Source: Allobosea sp. BK604
GTDB lineage: Bacteria; Pseudomonadota; Alphaproteobacteria; Rhizobiales; Beijerinckiaceae
Reading direction: 5' to 3'
DNA: 64,000 nucleotides
NCBI RefSeq assembly: GCF_004341515.1
Contig: NZ_SLZF01000007.1
Span: 372,001 to 436,000 of the forward strand
A program made the position numbers and the translations under genes. Shown one piece after another: positions 17,892 through 25,603 of the stretch (position 1 is its first letter; each line of letters begins with the position of its first letter). Under the pieces are notes generated by a model that saw only the letters and a list, made by a program, of their open reading frames with translations, was not told the DNA's origin and made no database searches.

Positions 17892-18602
17892 ATGACCAAC
17901 GCTAAGATCAACGATATCCGCGACCGCCTCATCGTTGCCCTCGACGTCCCGACGATCTGGGACGCCTACCGCATCGTCTCGGCGCTGGGCGACCAGGGGA
18001 CCTTCTACAAGATCGGCTACCGCCTCGCCTTCGCCGGCGGGCTCGATCTTGCCCGGCAGCTCGTCTCCGAGGGCAAGAAGGTCTTCCTCGATCTCAAGCT
18101 CCACGACATCGGCAACACCGTCACCGAGGGCGTCGAATCGCTGACCAAGCTCGGCGTCACCTTCCTCACCGTCCATGCCTATCCGCAAACGATGCGCGGC
18201 GCCGTCGAGGGCCGCGGCGATGCCGCCCTGAAGCTGCTCGCCGTCACGGCGCTCACCTCCTACGACGATACCGACCTGCGCGATGCCGGCTACAAGCTCG
18301 CGGTGCGCGATCTCGTGCGCCTGCGCGCCGAGCAGGCCCGCACCACCGGCATCGACGGCATCGTCTGCTCGGCGGCCGAGACCGAGATCGTCCGCGACGT
18401 CATCGGCAAGGACATGGTCATCGTCACGCCCGGCATCCGCCCGGCCGGCAGCGCCGCCGGCGACCAGAAGCGCACCCTGACGCCCGGCGAGGCGATCCGC
18501 GCCGGCGCCGACCATCTCGTCGTCGGGCGTCCGGTCATCCGCGCCAGCGATCCCCGCGCGGCAGCCTCCGCGATCATGGACGAGATCGCATCGGTCTCAT
18601 GA
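17892..18602 (+). CDS. pyrF: Orotidine 5'-phosphate decarboxylase
   Basis: Last step of UMP synthesis. The 236-residue TIM barrel carries the catalytic charge network D67-x-K69-xx-D72 in FLDLKLHDIGNT, the phosphate-binding VTPGIRP and the C-terminal AGADHLVVGRPVI. The length matches the bacterial type I enzyme. ATG 17892 follows AAAGGGAGGGA, which can be sequestered in a hairpin. It is downstream of a DsbA-like gene with no obvious functional link. Confidence 0.96.
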   Translation: MTNAKINDIRDRLIVALDVPTIWDAYRIVSALGDQGTFYKIGYRLAFAGGLDLARQLVSEGKKVFLDLKLHDIGNTVTEGVESLTKLGVTFLTVHAYPQTMRGAVEGRGDAALKLLAVTALTSYDDTDLRDAGYKLAVRDLVRLRAEQARTTGIDGIVCSAAETEIVRDVIGKDMVIVTPGIRPAGSAAGDQKRTLTPGEAIRAGADHLVVGRPVIRASDPRAAASAIMDEIASVS

Positions 18603-18612
18603 AAATCGGGCT

Positions 18613-18660
18613 GATGATATCGGCCGAAAACCGGGTGCCCCTTTTCCGCGTCATGCTCTA
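18613..18660. repeat. Short Hyphomicrobiales-type intergenic repeat
   Basis: The 85-bp gap between pyrF and the DUF1330 pair holds GATGATATCGGCCGAAAACC followed by a GAAAACCGGG...CCCCTTTTC imperfect hairpin and ending CATGCTCTA. Sequences of this form recur between genes in many rhizobial genomes (general knowledge; exact family not checked). The terminal GCTCTA matches the end of the element at 49281-49384. Confidence 0.55.
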
Positions 18661-18696
18661 AGTTCGCGCCCTCTGTCACCAACACGGATGCCAAAT

Positions 18697-18984
18697 ATGC
18701 CCAAGGGTTATGTCGTTGCGCGTTGCAAGGTCACCAACGCAACGCTGTGGGCGGCCTATGCCGCCAAGGCCTCGGAAGCGATCAAGCAGTACGGTGGCAA
18801 GCCGCTGGTGCGCGGCGGCCAGATGACGGTGGCGGAAGGCGAAGGCCGCGCCCGCAACGTCGTCATCGAGTTCGAGAGCTTCGAGGCCGCCAAGGCCTAT
18901 GCGTTCTCGCAGGAATATGCCGTCGCCCGCAAGGAGCGCGAGGGCGCCGGCGAGATCGACATCGTCGTCGTCGAGGGAGTCTGA
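18697..18984 (+). CDS. DUF1330 family protein, first of a tandem pair
   Basis: A 95-residue ferredoxin-like (dimeric alpha/beta barrel) protein of the DUF1330 family: MPKGYVVARCKVTN..., the KYGGKPLVRGGQ-type strand (QYGGKPLVRGG), VVIEFESFEAAKAY and the C-terminal REGAGEIDIVVVEG. Family members usually begin MPKGY, so ATG 18697 is preferred to the ATG nine bases earlier (18688). Function is unknown. Its paralogue starts four bases after the stop. Confidence 0.85.
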   Translation: MPKGYVVARCKVTNATLWAAYAAKASEAIKQYGGKPLVRGGQMTVAEGEGRARNVVIEFESFEAAKAYAFSQEYAVARKEREGAGEIDIVVVEGV

Positions 18985-18987
18985 GCC

Positions 18988-19296
18988 ATGGCGAAGGGCT
19001 ACTGGATCGCGCGCGTCGATGTCGAGAACGACGCCGAATATGCCAAGTACCGTTCGCTGAACGCCATCGCCTTCGCCAAATACGGCGCCAGGTTCCTGGT
19101 TCGCGGCGGCGAGTACAAGCTCGCGCGCGGCGAGGGCCGCAAGCACAATGTCGTCATCGAGTTCAAGGACGAGGCGACCGCCCGCGCCTGCTACGACTCG
19201 CCTGAATATCAGGAGGCGGTGAAGCACCTGGCCGGCGCCGGCAAGTCCGACCTCGTCATCATCGGCGGCTATGACGGCGCCCAGCCGGGCGATTGA
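18988..19296 (+). CDS. DUF1330 family protein, second of a tandem pair
   Basis: A 102-residue DUF1330 protein (MAKGYWIARVDVENDAEYAK ... KYGARFLVRGGEYKLA ... VVIEFKDEATARACY). It shares the fold and several motifs with the gene just upstream but is clearly diverged, so this is an old duplication. The two probably form a dimer or heterodimer, since related barrels act as dimers; that is inference. GAGGGA precedes the start. Confidence 0.87.
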   Translation: MAKGYWIARVDVENDAEYAKYRSLNAIAFAKYGARFLVRGGEYKLARGEGRKHNVVIEFKDEATARACYDSPEYQEAVKHLAGAGKSDLVIIGGYDGAQPGD

Positions 19297-19333
19297 GCAG
19301 CAGGTCCAGACTGAGCGGTAGGTCTAGGCGAGC

Positions 19334-19398
19334 CCCACTCTTTCCCTTCTCCCACCCATCTTGGGCTTGCCCGAAATGGGGGGAGAAGGGTGAGTGGG
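19334..19398. terminator. Long imperfect hairpin between convergent genes
   Basis: CCCACTC (19334-19340) and CCCTTCTCCC (19344-19353) pair with GGGAGAAGGG (19381-19390) and GAGTGGG (19392-19398), leaving a short inner loop with a GGGC/GCCC stem. It lies between the DUF1330 pair and the converging RND permease, ending one base before the permease stop codon. It is a probable bidirectional terminator or REP-like element. Confidence 0.65.
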
Positions 19399-22300
19399 CT
19401 ACTCCGCCGCCAGCGGCAGCTCGTGCTGGTGGCCGCCACCCTTCTGGTCGTCATTCGCCGCCGGCCGCTTGCGCTTGAACATTCCGCCGAGTCTCAGGAG
19501 CCCCTGCGACAGCCGCTCCATGTAGAGATAGAGCACCGGCGTGATGAACAGGGTCAGGATCTGCGAGATGGCAAGGCCGCCGACCACCGCGATGCCGAGC
19601 GGCTGACGCAGCTCGGCGCTGGCGCCGGCTCCGATCGCGATCGGCAAGGTGCCCATCATCGCCGCCAGCGTCGTCATCAGGATCGGCCGGAACCGCATCA
19701 GGCAGGCCTGGTGGATCGCCTCCTGCGGCGGCTTGCCCTCGCGCTGCAGCACGAGCGCGACGTCGATCATCATGATCGCGTTCTTCTTGACGATGCCGAT
19801 CAGCATCAGCAGGCCGATAATCGCGATCACCGAGAGATCGAGCCCGAACAGCCTGATCGCCCCGAGTGCGCCCATCGCCGCCGCCGGCAGGCCGGTCAGG
19901 ATCGTCAGCGGGTGGATGAAGCTCTCATAGAGGATGCCGAGCACGATATAGATCGTCACGATCGCGCCCAGGATCAGCAGGCCCTGGTTGGCGAGCGAAT
20001 CCTGGAAGGTCTTGGCCGTGCCCGCGAGCGTGGTCGAGAGTGTCGCCGGCAGCTTGATCTCCTGCTTGAGCTCGTTGATGCGGGTGACACTGTCGCCGAG
20101 CGCTGCGCCCGCCGGCAGGTTGTAGGAGATCGTCACGGCCGGGAGCTGGCCGAGCTGGTTGACGGTGAGCTGGCCGGCGGTGCGCTCGACGCGGGCGACC
20201 GAGCTGAGCGGGATCAAGGTGCCGTTGCCGGCGCGGACGCGCAGGCTGTCGAGCTTGTCGGCCGACCAGTTATGCGACGGGTCGAACTCGACGATGACGG
20301 CATAATTGTCGCCGGTCTTGTAGATGGTCGAGATCTGCCTGGCGCCGAAGCCGGAATAGAGCGTCGAGCGCAGAACGTCGGCCTGGATGCCGAGCTGGTT
20401 GGCCTTGTCGCGATCGATCACGATCGTCGCCTGCAGAGCGTTGTTCTGCAGGTCGGTGGTGACGTCGACGAAATGCGTCCGGTCTTGCGACATCGCGTCT
20501 GCAAGCCGGATCGCCCAGTCGTTCATCAGCTTCTGATCGAGGCCCTGCACCACGAGCTGGTACTGGCTCTTCGAGGAGCGGGCGCCGATGTTCAGGTTCT
20601 GCACCGGCGTCATGTAGGTGTTGATGCCGGGGATCTGCGCGAGCTGGCGCCTGAGGTCGGTAAGCACCTTCTGGAGCTTCGGCCGCTCATCCTGCGGCTT
20701 CAACTCGACGAAGAGCCGGCCGGCGTTGAGGCCGCCGGCGCTGACATTGGAGTTGCCGGTCGAGGACGCGACATGCGCGACATAGGGCGACTTGCTGAAG
20801 GTCTCCGCCACCTGCTTCTGCAGGAGCTGCATCGCCGGGAAGGAGATGTCCTGGCGCGCCTCGGTCGAGACCTGGAGCTGGCCGATATCCTCTTGCGGGA
20901 AGAAGCCCTTCGGCGTGGTGTTCAGCATCCAGACCGTGCCGTACACGGTGGCGAAGAAGACGAGCAGGATGACCGGCTGGAAGCGCAGGCAGAGCTTCAG
21001 GCCGGCATCGTACCAGTCGACCAGCTTGTCGAAGCCACGCTCGAGCCAGCCGTTGAGCCCGGTCTCCTGCTTGCCGTGATGCGCGTCGGCGGACGAGAGG
21101 AGGCGCGAGCACAGCATCGGCGTCAGCGTCAGCGAGACGAAGGCCGAGGCCAGGATCGCGACCACGACGACGACGGCGAATTCGTTGAAGATGCGGCCGA
21201 TCACGCCGCCCATCAGCAGCACCGGGATGAACACAGCGACGAGCGAGATCGAGATCGAGAGGATGGTGAAGCCGATCTCGCCGGAGCCCTTGACCGCCGC
21301 GTCATAGGCCGAGAGCCCGTCCTCCTCCATGTGTCGGACGATGTTCTCGAGCATGACGATGGCATCGTCGACGACGAGGCCGACGGAGAGCGTCAGGCCG
21401 AGCAGCGAAATATTGTCGATCGAGAAGCCGAACAGATACATCGCCGCCAGCGTCGCCATCAGCGAGATCGGGACCGCGACCGCGGGGATCAGCGTCGCGG
21501 CCAGCCGGCGCAGGAAGACGAAGATCACCATGACGACGAGCACGATGGTCAGCGCCAGCGTGAACTGCACGTCCTCGACCGCGGCGCGGATCGAGCGCGA
21601 GCGGTCGTTGAGCTGGTAGATCGTCGCCGCGGCCGGCAACTGCGCCTGGAAGGTCGGCAGCATCGCCTTGACCTTGTCGACCACGTCGACAGTGTTCGCG
21701 TCGGGCTGGCGCTGCACGGCGAGCACGATGGCGGGCGTGCCGTCATAGGTGCTGGCGGTCTGGTTGTTCTCGACGGAGTCGATCACCTTGGTGACGTCGC
21801 CGAGCCGGACCGGCTTGCCGTTGCGGGTAGCGATGATGACCTTGGCGAACTGCGCCGCGTCGAAGAGCTGGGTATGCGCCTCGATCGTCAGCTGTTGCGC
21901 CGTGTTCTGCACGGTGCCGACGGGGGCGTTGTCGTTGGCCGAGGTGATCGCCGCCTGCAGCTCGTCGACGCCGATGCCGCGCGCGGCGAGTGCCGTCGGG
22001 TCGATCTGGATGCGCACCGCGTATTTCTGGCTGCCGAAGATCTGCACCTGCGCGACGCCGTCGACGGTCGAGAGCGCCGGCGAGATCACCTGCTGGGCGA
22101 AGGCGTCGAGCTGGGGCAGCGGGATGACGCTGCTGGCGATCGAGAGCAGGATGATCGGGGCGTCGGCCGGGTTGACCTTGCGGTAGCTCGGCGGGTTGGT
22201 CATCTCGTCCGGCAATTGCCGCTGCGCGCGCGTGATCGCCGCCTGCACGTCGGCAGCGGCGGCGTCGATATTCCGCGTCAGCACGAACTGGATTGCGATC

Positions 22301-22569
22301 GAGGTCGAGCCCTGCGAGTTCGTGGTCGAGATCGAGTCGATGCCGGCGATGGTGGCGAACTGCTTGATCAGCGGTGTCGCGACCGAGGTCGCCATCGTGT
22401 CGGGCGAGGCGCCGGGCAGCTGGGCGGAGACGTTGACCACCGGGAACTCGGCGCGCGGCAACGCCGCCACCGGCAGGAACTTATAGGCGAACAGGCCACC
22501 CAGGATCAGCGTCACCGACATCAGGATGGTGGCGACAGGGTGGCGGATGCAGTAGCCGGGGAGGTTCAC
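19399..22569 (-). CDS. RND-family multidrug efflux permease (MdtB/MdtC-like)
   Basis: Inner-membrane proton-driven pump of a tripartite efflux system, 1056 residues, normal for the HAE1 family. Two repeats of six helices flank large periplasmic porter domains. The proton-relay aspartates sit in the fourth helix (VGLVVDDAIVMLENIVRHME). The N-terminus (GLFAYKFLPVAALPRAEFPVV) matches the MdtB/MdtC branch more than AcrB. The start is GTG, overlapping the adaptor stop by four bases. No outer-membrane channel gene is nearby, so a TolC encoded elsewhere is needed. Substrates unknown. Confidence 0.94.
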   Translation of the reverse strand: MNLPGYCIRHPVATILMSVTLILGGLFAYKFLPVAALPRAEFPVVNVSAQLPGASPDTMATSVATPLIKQFATIAGIDSISTTNSQGSTSIAIQFVLTRNIDAAAADVQAAITRAQRQLPDEMTNPPSYRKVNPADAPIILLSIASSVIPLPQLDAFAQQVISPALSTVDGVAQVQIFGSQKYAVRIQIDPTALAARGIGVDELQAAITSANDNAPVGTVQNTAQQLTIEAHTQLFDAAQFAKVIIATRNGKPVRLGDVTKVIDSVENNQTASTYDGTPAIVLAVQRQPDANTVDVVDKVKAMLPTFQAQLPAAATIYQLNDRSRSIRAAVEDVQFTLALTIVLVVMVIFVFLRRLAATLIPAVAVPISLMATLAAMYLFGFSIDNISLLGLTLSVGLVVDDAIVMLENIVRHMEEDGLSAYDAAVKGSGEIGFTILSISISLVAVFIPVLLMGGVIGRIFNEFAVVVVVAILASAFVSLTLTPMLCSRLLSSADAHHGKQETGLNGWLERGFDKLVDWYDAGLKLCLRFQPVILLVFFATVYGTVWMLNTTPKGFFPQEDIGQLQVSTEARQDISFPAMQLLQKQVAETFSKSPYVAHVASSTGNSNVSAGGLNAGRLFVELKPQDERPKLQKVLTDLRRQLAQIPGINTYMTPVQNLNIGARSSKSQYQLVVQGLDQKLMNDWAIRLADAMSQDRTHFVDVTTDLQNNALQATIVIDRDKANQLGIQADVLRSTLYSGFGARQISTIYKTGDNYAVIVEFDPSHNWSADKLDSLRVRAGNGTLIPLSSVARVERTAGQLTVNQLGQLPAVTISYNLPAGAALGDSVTRINELKQEIKLPATLSTTLAGTAKTFQDSLANQGLLILGAIVTIYIVLGILYESFIHPLTILTGLPAAAMGALGAIRLFGLDLSVIAIIGLLMLIGIVKKNAIMMIDVALVLQREGKPPQEAIHQACLMRFRPILMTTLAAMMGTLPIAIGAGASAELRQPLGIAVVGGLAISQILTLFITPVLYLYMERLSQGLLRLGGMFKRKRPAANDDQKGGGHQHELPLAAE

Positions 22570-23816
22570 GAGCGCTCTCCCGTCACCTTGGTGTCGTTGG
22601 CCGCCGCGGGCGAGGCGGTCGGTCCGGGCTTCATGCCGCTGGCATTGCTGTCATTGACGCGCACGCCATCCTTGAGGCGGATCTGCCCGTCGGTGACGAC
22701 CTTCTCGCCCGGCTTGAGGCCGTCGCTGATCGCGCTGCGCTCGCCATAGCTCAGCGCCACCGTGACCTGCCTCAGCGAGACGCGGTTGTCGTCGCCGACG
22801 ACATAGACATAGGGACCCTTCTGCCCGGCTTGAACCGCGACGGTCGGCACGATCGTGACGTCCTTCAGTGTGCCGGCCTCGAGGTCGACATCGACATATT
22901 GGCCGGGCCAGAGCGAGAGGTCGTCATTGCTGAAGGCGGCCTTGGCCGCGATCGTGCCCGAGGCCTGGTCGACGCTTGAATCGACGAAGTTGAGCGTGCC
23001 GACCGGCGGCTGGCCCTTGGCGCCCGGCACTAGCGCCTGGACCTTCGGCGCCTCGCCGGACGCCAGCGACGCCTTCAGGTTGTCGAGCTCGCTCTCCGGC
23101 ATGGTGAAGGTGACGCGGATCGGCTTGATCTGGGTGATGGTGACGAGCCCGGTGCCGCTCGTGCTGTTGGCGCTGACGAGATTGCCCGGTGTCACCTGGA
23201 TCGCGCCGATGCGTCCGGCGATCGGCGCGGTGATCTTGGTGTAGCCCAGCTTGATCTTGTCGGCGTCGAGCGTCGCCTGGTCGGCGAGCACGGTCGCGGC
23301 CGCCGATTTCTCGTCGGCGACGGCCTGGTCGACCTGCTGCTGCGTGCCGGCTTCCTTCGCCAGCAACTGCTTGTAGCGGGTCAGGTCGGCCTGGGTGCGC
23401 AGATGGGTCGCCTGGTCGCGGGCGATCATCGCCTCGTCCTTGGCGATCTGGGCCTTGGTGTCGCGATCGTCGAGGGTGAAGAGCAAATCGCCCGCCTTGA
23501 CGAACTGGCCGTCGGTGACGTGTTGCTCCATGATCTGGCTGTCGATGCGCGAGCGCACCGTGACGCTGGCCGGCGTCTCGACGAAGCCGATCGCGCGCTT
23601 GCGCACCGGGAAGTCGCCCTTCTCGGCCACGGCCGTCACCACTGCGATCGGCGGGCCGTCGCCTCCGCCGCGTCCGCGCCGGCCTGAACCCTCGCTGGCG
23701 GCGCTCGCTGCCGTCGCGCCCGGCGCCTTGGCCTGATGCTGCGACAGATACCACCAGCCGGATGCGGCGCCGGCGGCGATGACAAGCGAGACCAAAAGAA
23801 CTTTCGAGCGCGACAT
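22566..23816 (-). CDS. RND efflux periplasmic adaptor (MdtA/HlyD-like)
   Basis: Membrane-fusion protein joining the RND pump to an outer-membrane channel, 416 residues. One N-terminal membrane anchor (LLVSLVIAAGAASGWWYL) is followed by a Gly/Arg-rich linker, a lipoyl/barrel-sandwich half (VRSRIDSQIMEQHVTDGQFVKAGDLLF), a coiled-coil hairpin (QIAKDEAMIARDQATHLRTQ), the second lipoyl half (ITAPIAGRIG) and the beta-barrel. It is 10 bp downstream of the MarR gene and overlaps the permease, so the three are one operon. Confidence 0.93.
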   Translation of the reverse strand: MSRSKVLLVSLVIAAGAASGWWYLSQHQAKAPGATAASAASEGSGRRGRGGGDGPPIAVVTAVAEKGDFPVRKRAIGFVETPASVTVRSRIDSQIMEQHVTDGQFVKAGDLLFTLDDRDTKAQIAKDEAMIARDQATHLRTQADLTRYKQLLAKEAGTQQQVDQAVADEKSAAATVLADQATLDADKIKLGYTKITAPIAGRIGAIQVTPGNLVSANSTSGTGLVTITQIKPIRVTFTMPESELDNLKASLASGEAPKVQALVPGAKGQPPVGTLNFVDSSVDQASGTIAAKAAFSNDDLSLWPGQYVDVDLEAGTLKDVTIVPTVAVQAGQKGPYVYVVGDDNRVSLRQVTVALSYGERSAISDGLKPGEKVVTDGQIRLKDGVRVNDSNASGMKPGPTASPAAANDTKVTGERS

Positions 23817-23826
23817 AGATGGGGTC

Positions 23827-24330
23827 TCAGGCAGTTGGAAGGGCGTCGTGAAGGGTGGAACGCCGAGTTACCTCGGTAGTAGTGTCGGCCGAATCTGCGG
23901 CCGCTTGATGGACGCGCTCGCGGATGCCGGCGAGCACCGAGAGCGCCGCCGCGATCGCGGCCTCGTGCTCCTCCGCGACCACCTCGTCGGCGATGTCCTG
24001 TCGGAGGGCATCGAGCCCATCGACGAAATTGCGGCCGGCAGGAGTGAGGTGCAGGCGGTAGGCCCGGCGGTCCTTCGGATCGGGACGGCGCTCGACAAAG
24101 GCCTGCATTTCCAGCTTGTCGATCAGCCTTCCCAGCGAAATCGGCTGCATTTCCATCGAGTCGGCCAGCGCGACCTGCGTCTGCCCGTCGCCGCGGCGCA
24201 GCCGCGCCAGCACGCTCCATTGCGCCCGGGTCGTGCCGTGGCGCCTGGCATGCTGGTCGATATGGGTGCGCAGCAGCCGGGCCGTGTCGACCAGTTGGAA
24301 GACCAATTCCCGCTTCAGGGGGCGATTCAC
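23827..24330 (-). CDS. MarR-family transcriptional regulator of the efflux operon
   Basis: A 167-residue winged-helix regulator. The DNA-binding domain shows TQVALADSMEMQPISLGRLIDKLEM, with a wing VERRPDPKDRRAYRLHLTPAG, the family signature D-x-R. The start is GTG with AGGAG six bases upstream. It is the first gene of the RND operon, and an 18-bp perfect palindrome lies 13 bp before its start, so autorepression released by an efflux substrate is likely. Confidence 0.92.
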   Translation of the reverse strand: MNRPLKRELVFQLVDTARLLRTHIDQHARRHGTTRAQWSVLARLRRGDGQTQVALADSMEMQPISLGRLIDKLEMQAFVERRPDPKDRRAYRLHLTPAGRNFVDGLDALRQDIADEVVAEEHEAAIAAALSVLAGIRERVHQAAADSADTTTEVTRRSTLHDALPTA

Positions 24331-24343
24331 GCGATCTCCTATC

Positions 24344-24361
24344 TAATAAGCATGCTTATTA
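24344..24361. promoter_or_regulatory. 18-bp perfect palindrome, probable MarR operator
   Basis: TAATAAGCATGCTTATTA is a perfect palindrome and unusually AT-rich for this DNA. It is 13 bp from the marR GTG and 102 bp from the divergent anmK start. Size and position match MarR-type operators. Binding has not been shown. Confidence 0.75.
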
Positions 24362-24463
24362 TATACATACATGTTCCGGCGAAATTGCGGCAGTGCAGCA
24401 AAACAGCGCACCTTGCCGAATGCGGCTAACTAGCGCACAGCAGTGCAGGGTAGGGAAAGCAGC

Positions 24464-25570
24464 ATGTCGGATTTGACCAAGCCGGTTTTGACGGCGATTG
24501 GCGTGATCAGCGGCACGTCGATGGACGGAATCGACGTTTCCATCGTCGAGAGCGACGGTCGCGACGAACTGCGTTTCGGCCCTGGCGCCTCCTATCCCTA
24601 CCCGGAGGAAACACGCGCCGCTCTCCAAGATTTGATCGGCCAGCCTGAGCGGGCGCTCGACGATCCGCTGACCGAGCTCGAGGCCGCGGTGACGAGCGCA
24701 CATCTTGGCGCGGTCAAGCGCTTCATCGCCGAGCACAAGCTCGACCCGAAGGGCATCGATCTCGTCGGGCTGCACGGCCAGACGGTCTATCACCGGCCCG
24801 ATCTGCGCTTCACCCGCCAGCTCATCGACGGCCCCGCCGTGGCGCGGGCGCTCGGCATCCCGACCATCGACCGTTTCCGCCATGCCGATATCGCCGCTGG
24901 CGGCGAGGGCGCGCCGCTTGCGCCGCTCTATCACCGCGCGCTGGCGCAGGGGCTGGAGCAGCCGCTGGCGGTGCTCAATCTCGGCGGGGTCGGCAACATC
25001 ACCTATATAGACGGCGACACCGTCATCGCCTTCGATACCGGCCCGGCCAGCGCCATTCTCGACGATTTCGTCTGGCACCGGCTCGGCATCCCCTATGACG
25101 CCGATGGCGCGCTGGCAGCGAGCGGGCGCGTCCATGAGGATTTCGTCGCCGGCTTCATGGCGAACCCCTATTTCGACCGGCCCGCGCCGAAATCCCTCGA
25201 CCGCAACGATTTCCACCGCCGTGCCGAGGTCGTCGAGGCGCTCTCCGATGCCGATGGCGCGGCGACGCTCGCCGCCTTCACCATCGAGAGCGTGGTCGCG
25301 GCCTTGCGCCATGTGCCCAGGCAGCCGAAGCGCTGGCTCGTCACTGGCGGCGGCCGGCTCAACCAGCATTTCATGTCACGTTTCCGCGAGCGCCTCGGCG
25401 TGCCCGTCGAGTCGGTCGAGGCCGCGGGCTGGGCCGGCGACGTCATCGAGGCGCAGACCTTCGGCTATCTCGCCATCCGCTCGCTCAAGGGCCTGCCGCT
25501 CAGCCTGCCCGGCACGACCGGCGTGCCCTCGCCCTTGCCGGGCGGACGGCTCAACCTGCCGCAGAGCTGA
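24464..25570 (+). CDS. anmK: Anhydro-N-acetylmuramic acid kinase
   Basis: Phosphorylates and opens 1,6-anhydro-MurNAc during peptidoglycan recycling, giving MurNAc-6-phosphate. The 368-residue sugar-kinase-fold protein has the nucleotide/substrate motif GVISGTSMDGIDVS (residues 13-26), GLHGQTVYHRP, the catalytic-region NLGGVGNITYI and FDTGPASAI, and the C-terminal VTGGGRLN. ATG 24464 follows TAGGGAAAG. It is divergent from the MarR-RND operon. It is a plausible housekeeping partner for lytic transglycosylases such as the one at 33745. Confidence 0.96.
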   Translation: MSDLTKPVLTAIGVISGTSMDGIDVSIVESDGRDELRFGPGASYPYPEETRAALQDLIGQPERALDDPLTELEAAVTSAHLGAVKRFIAEHKLDPKGIDLVGLHGQTVYHRPDLRFTRQLIDGPAVARALGIPTIDRFRHADIAAGGEGAPLAPLYHRALAQGLEQPLAVLNLGGVGNITYIDGDTVIAFDTGPASAILDDFVWHRLGIPYDADGALAASGRVHEDFVAGFMANPYFDRPAPKSLDRNDFHRRAEVVEALSDADGAATLAAFTIESVVAALRHVPRQPKRWLVTGGGRLNQHFMSRFRERLGVPVESVEAAGWAGDVIEAQTFGYLAIRSLKGLPLSLPGTTGVPSPLPGGRLNLPQS

Positions 25571-25603
25571 ACCCGCGTCGCGGCTCACTGCGCCCGCAAG
25601 ATC

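Noticed and set aside
19390..22749. 1100-codon open frame antisense to the RND permease
   Set aside because: A codon-bias shadow: the opposite strand encodes an unmistakable RND pump, and this frame is Arg/Asp/His-rich nonsense.
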